Assembly (NCBI GenBank): GCA_018873245.2 | Contig: JAEMBT020000007.1 | Coordinates: 6,293,129-6,357,128, forward strand | Source of the DNA: Archegozetes longisetosus | Taxonomy: Eukaryota; Arthropoda; Arachnida; Sarcoptiformes; Trhypochthoniidae | Reading direction: 5' to 3' | DNA length: 64,000 nucleotides | Part shown: positions 61,347 through 64,000 of the stretch, one piece after another | Numbering within the stretch: the stretch's first letter is position 1 | Layout of the letters: each line of letters starts with the position of its first letter | Program-made: the position numbers and the translations under genes | The notes under the pieces: model-generated | Seen by the model: only the letters and a program-made list of their open reading frames with translations | Databases searched by the model: none | Told to the model about the DNA's origin: nothing

Positions 61347-61440
61347 CGATGTATTCTAATGTTGCAAGATGAAAATTTCAACGCATTCTAATATAGCAAA
61401 ATCAAAAATTCAATACACTCTAATATAGTAAAATCAATAT
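61347..61440. repeat. 32-34 bp tandem array, 3 copies
   Basis: Unit contains ATTCTAATATAGCAAAATCA followed by AAAATTCAA. Confidence 0.8.
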
Positions 61441-62201
61441 TAATTAACCTGAAACAAGACTGATGCTCTTAACAAAAGCCAAGCACAATTTTCAGCGTGT
61501 TCTACCCTATCCTATGCTTTTAGACTTACACCATTTCTCCGCACTGTTATTCATGCATCTATGTTGTCAGATTGAATTAGTGCATGTTCTATATGAAGCT
61601 CCAAGTTTTAATAATATATCAGTATTAATACAAAAGTTAGAGAAGTTATTCCACGTTATGTTCTTATTTATCAATTATAACTCTATAGTATACAGTATTT
61701 TTACGATCTGAAGATTATTGATAACGTTCGAGTTGCATATTCTTTAATAAGTATCAAAGATGATTAGTTTATAATCAGGTTTTCTCATTTATTTCCTCAA
61801 TCAGATTGTTTCAGATCAACTATAGGTCAATTTAACTGAAAGGTCAAAACTTGAAATTTACGAGTCGTTACAAACTATCGGATAAGTAAGAAAACTCCTA
61901 GCGTTTAGAGTAGGGAAAGATAGAAAAGTCAAGATTTAAAGCTAGAAAACTATTTAGCAAATGTCGACCTAGAAAATCAAATTTCTCTTTGGTCTGACTC
62001 TTCTAGGCATTGAGTCACACCTGCATTCATTGAATCAAACAAACGGAACGAAGCATTTATTCAACACTCTTACTATACAGGGTTATATACAGGGTTTGGT
62101 ACTTCACCGATTGCAAGCTAGATCACAGTTAACTGTTTGAGGTGCTATACATTCAGTAACTATAGTGTATATCACAACTCAAACTTACCCTGACTTTATG
62201 C
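61441..62201. other. Non-coding stretch
   Basis: The plus frame 61463..61711 (82 codons, hydrophobic, e.g. LLFMHLCCQIELVHVLYEAP) is the only open frame. It has no recognised domain and is near chance length. Confidence 0.25.
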
Positions 62202-62236
62202 AACCCTTACCAACTCTTACCAACCCTTACCAACCC
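62202..62236. repeat. 11 bp tandem array (CCCTTACCAA)
   Basis: Three imperfect copies. Confidence 0.85.
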
Positions 62237-62572
62237 ATCCATGGGAAAGTGAACGACATATATGGCAGCGTTTATAATATGCCAGAGAACAGAATGAGAA
62301 GAACTGAATGAGAGAAATAATGCGGGGAATAAATCTACTCCTCGATCAAATTCATGTCAAGGACAGGCTTCTTCTTTCATTTGGTTCCTCGGGTTAAACT
62401 TTTTTATATCAAAAGATGAACAGCAGCAGAAGGGGTCTTACAGTTCTCAAACTAAGAGGTAAACGCATTGCCGTTCACTATACGTACTGCCAATCAGTTA
62501 TACTATAGTTGACTGAAAACAGAAGAACTAAGGATTGCCCTGACCTAAACCTAAGCCTATCTCCTACTCTCG

Positions 62573-62617
62573 TTCTCTCGTACTTCTCTCGTACTTCTCT
62601 CGTACTTCTCTCGTACT
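62573..62617. repeat. 11 bp tandem array (TTCTCTCGTAC)
   Basis: Four perfect copies. Confidence 0.95.
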
Positions 62618-64000
62618 GATTGCCAAAATGTCATTGATGAAACTCTGACAAGCGTACAGCCCTAACTGTCTAGATGTAGGACACTTATTCATTGAGATTT
62701 CTCTTCTCAACTATAACTATTTCGCACATTACTACCAATACTTCTCTGAACCGAATCTTTCATACATACAAATCACACCTCACTGAAGCCTATGAAAGAG
62801 ACCAGTCAAATCTCTTTCTATCCCTTTCTGATCTGATCGCGTTTTCTCCTCAAAATTGATAGTTTTCAACACATTTAGAATGAATTTAGTTTTGAGAAAA
62901 TTTTCACATCAAATATATATCATTGAAAATGTACGTATTAATCTTATATATGATTATAGCGTTCAATATTGAGTTAGAAAAAGCATAGTTGAAGAGATCG
63001 CAATGAAACACAAAGATTACACTATTTTCTCAGTTGTGCAACTCTATTAAACGATCAGTATTTGTATTTGTTTCAGTTGAGGTAATTCATAAGAGTTGGA
63101 GGTATATAATGGTTTTAAGGGTACAAATTAAATTAGATCCAAATATTGCCACATGCACTATATATGAAAGAATAAACTTAATAAGATAGCTATTTAATGC
63201 ATGAAACATTTGGATAATTTGATTTAACAATTTATGACTAACTTTGCTATTGCTGCGTATTTATTATATATCAATTTTAAATAAGACTCCAATAAACTAT
63301 AAACACAATTACATATGAATTATGGCACCTAAGCATAGGCTATAATCAAATGCCATTCTTACCAAACTATCCCCAGTTGAACAGTCGACAAATAAGTCAT
63401 TTATTACTTTTTCCTAACAACATAATTGTAATCAAGTTAATGCATCAGTATAACTATTAATTTAGTATTTCTAGTAAGTAATCAAGTGACAACAATCAGT
63501 ACAATACTATACACAACAACTAATTCAATACAATATAGATAAATCAAGATATTAAAACAATTGAAAATCCCTATGCAGGCATTAAGGAATAGAAATTAAA
63601 GAGTCAATCAAGTAATTACTAAGGACAAGATAAAGGTTTCTTTTCATTTCAGGCCTTGGTAATGAAAATATGATAGAAAATCAGGTTATGTCTAAATTAT
63701 ATGTATTTCAAGATTCAATCTAATGCTCTACTAATCAACAAATTTTGAACTTATTATGCAAAGAGTTATTAAAACTAGAAGTTTAAAACTTTTAGAATCA
63801 GGCTGATTAAATATAGGAATATCTGTAGTTTTAATTGATAGCACATCTAACTTAAAAACGATAAGTTTGCGTGTTATTACAAATGCATAAAATGCATGTA
63901 AAATAGAAAGACTGCCATTTTGTGCACAGAAACTCTTGTTTGCCGTTTATTCCCATTAAAATATGGAGGAATGACTACAAATCAATAAAATCTGTTTGTC
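62618..64000. other. Non-coding right end of the window
   Basis: AT-rich; no ORF above 60 codons, no repeat array and no element recognised. Confidence 0.45.

Noticed and set aside
1-64000. tRNA, rRNA, CRISPR or retroviral/LTR elements
   Set aside because: No T-arm box, direct-repeat/spacer array, reverse transcriptase text or paired long terminal repeats were seen.

Overview
This 64 kb window is AT-rich (by eye about 70% A+T), gene-poor eukaryotic nuclear DNA. Short introns of about 70-90 bp with GT..AG ends, many CT/GT/AT microsatellites, remnants of Tc1/mariner-type DNA transposons, and a seven-transmembrane chemoreceptor of the arthropod gustatory-receptor (GR) type point to an arthropod. 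A chelicerate or a low-GC insect or crustacean would fit; the sequence alone does not let me choose. There is no operon structure, and I found no tRNA, rRNA or CRISPR.

The only genes I can name lie at the left end (1-6.7 kb, minus strand). They are two tandem chemoreceptor copies about 4.4 kb apart. The copy at 1..2317 is open through three exons joined by phase-0 introns and runs off the left edge inside its last exon. The copy at 5207..6717 keeps the same exon layout and splice sites but carries five in-frame stops, so it is a pseudogene. The last intron is 86 bp in the pseudogene and 885 bp in the open copy. The extra ~800 bp is a large foldback (long inverted repeat) element. Between the two copies lie a piggyBac-like MITE (3222..3660) and a decayed mariner-type transposase (4544..5019).

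From about 7 kb to the right edge I see no gene I can identify. The DNA holds pogo/Tigger-like MITEs (11668..11811, 20230..20655, and a worn copy near 57160..57335), many short tandem arrays with 9-76 bp units, about ten microsatellites, some strong hairpins, and a handful of ORFs that look more coding-like than the background but that I cannot name. The most notable are a 163-codon frame at 25130..25621, a heptapeptide-repeat exon candidate at 34226..34447 (minus), a 14-residue-repeat ORF at 43259..43504, and an exon candidate ending at a good donor at 50103..50348. These are offered as candidates, not as established genes. I did not find a clear new biological system. The best-supported unusual points are the open/dead chemoreceptor pair, the foldback element in its intron, and the two in-frame peptide-repeat candidates.
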